Positions 63,858 to 64,000 of a stretch of 64,000 nt of DNA are shown here, in pieces. The stretch spans positions 11,530,501 through 11,594,500 of the forward strand of contig CM077649.1 of assembly GCA_039707465.1 (NCBI GenBank), written 5' to 3'. Origin of the DNA: Rhabdophis nuchalis (taxonomy: Eukaryota; Chordata; Lepidosauria; Squamata; Natricidae). The translations under genes and the position numbers were made by a program. Numbering within the stretch: the stretch's first letter is position 1; each line of letters begins with the position of its first letter. Below the pieces are notes generated by a model. That model worked only from the letters and a program-made list of their open reading frames with translations. It made no database searches and was not told the DNA's origin.

Positions 63858-64000
63858 GAGCACCTGAGTATAAGACACGCCAAGATTTTGAAGAGGTAAA
63901 TTAAAAGAAAAAGGTTTTGCACTCTGTAGACCTCCCAAACCCTCTGCATGCCTCATTTTTTGTGAAAAAGGGGGCATGCAGAGAGTTTGAGAGGCCTGCA
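63858..64000. mobile_element. GTATAAGAC MITE, cut by window edge
   Basis: GAGTATAAGACACGCCAAGA, then poly-purine and a GGGCATGCAGAGAGTTTGAG arm. Same family style as 59.7 kb. Confidence 0.55.

Overview
The window looks like nuclear DNA from a squamate reptile, most likely a snake. The reasons are the repeat content (CR1 and L2-like LINEs, L1, Ty3/Gypsy, a tRNA-headed squamate-type SINE at 50.2 kb, very many hAT and Tc1/pogo MITEs) and a vertebrate gene with GT-AG introns. No bacterial, organellar or CRISPR content is seen. The species assignment is an inference from repeat families remembered from squamate genomes.

The one host gene I can identify is TRAPPC10 (TRAPPII tethering-complex subunit), on the + strand. 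Its first 12 coding exons can be placed between 12403 and 62747, with intact phases and GT-AG splice sites, giving the first 556 residues. Exon 1 lies in a CpG-rich, TATA-less promoter region (about 12.03-12.72 kb). Intron 1 is about 31 kb. The gene continues past the right edge.

The 12 kb upstream of the promoter is intergenic. It is made of MITEs, LINE pieces, and one uninterrupted 653-codon Tigger/pogo transposase-type gene on the - strand (5080-7041). The introns are a dense record of transposon activity. Intron 1 holds a decayed, internally deleted Gypsy element (16.6-21.5 kb), head-to-tail and inverted CR1 pieces (33.1-36.4 kb), an ORF1-only L1-type retroposon of about 2.4 kb with 18-bp target duplications (41.1-43.5 kb), a truncated relative (21.5-22.3 kb), and many hAT palindromes. 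Intron 3 holds a Tc1 element (45.9-47.7 kb). Intron 7 holds an L1 (51.7-55.2 kb) and a second Tc1 element (55.5-57.6 kb).

The most notable signals are: (1) hAT palindromes at three places in this one gene linked to the same Gypsy pol fragment at the same junction, two of them flanked by perfect 8-bp duplications, which suggests copy-in during gap repair or capture; (2) HAL1-like ORF1-only retroposons; (3) a roughly 18-copy 49/50-bp minisatellite grown from one arm of a hAT palindrome about 0.3 kb downstream of TRAPPC10 exon 1, with a second, 4-copy case at 29.1 kb; (4) three hAT palindromes stacked at one 8-bp target; (5) 23 hAT insertions whose duplications all carry central TA; (6) the intact Tigger ORF with the first catalytic Asp changed to Glu.

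Coordinates were read by eye and may be off by one or two bases, except at exon boundaries, where reading-frame arithmetic closes.
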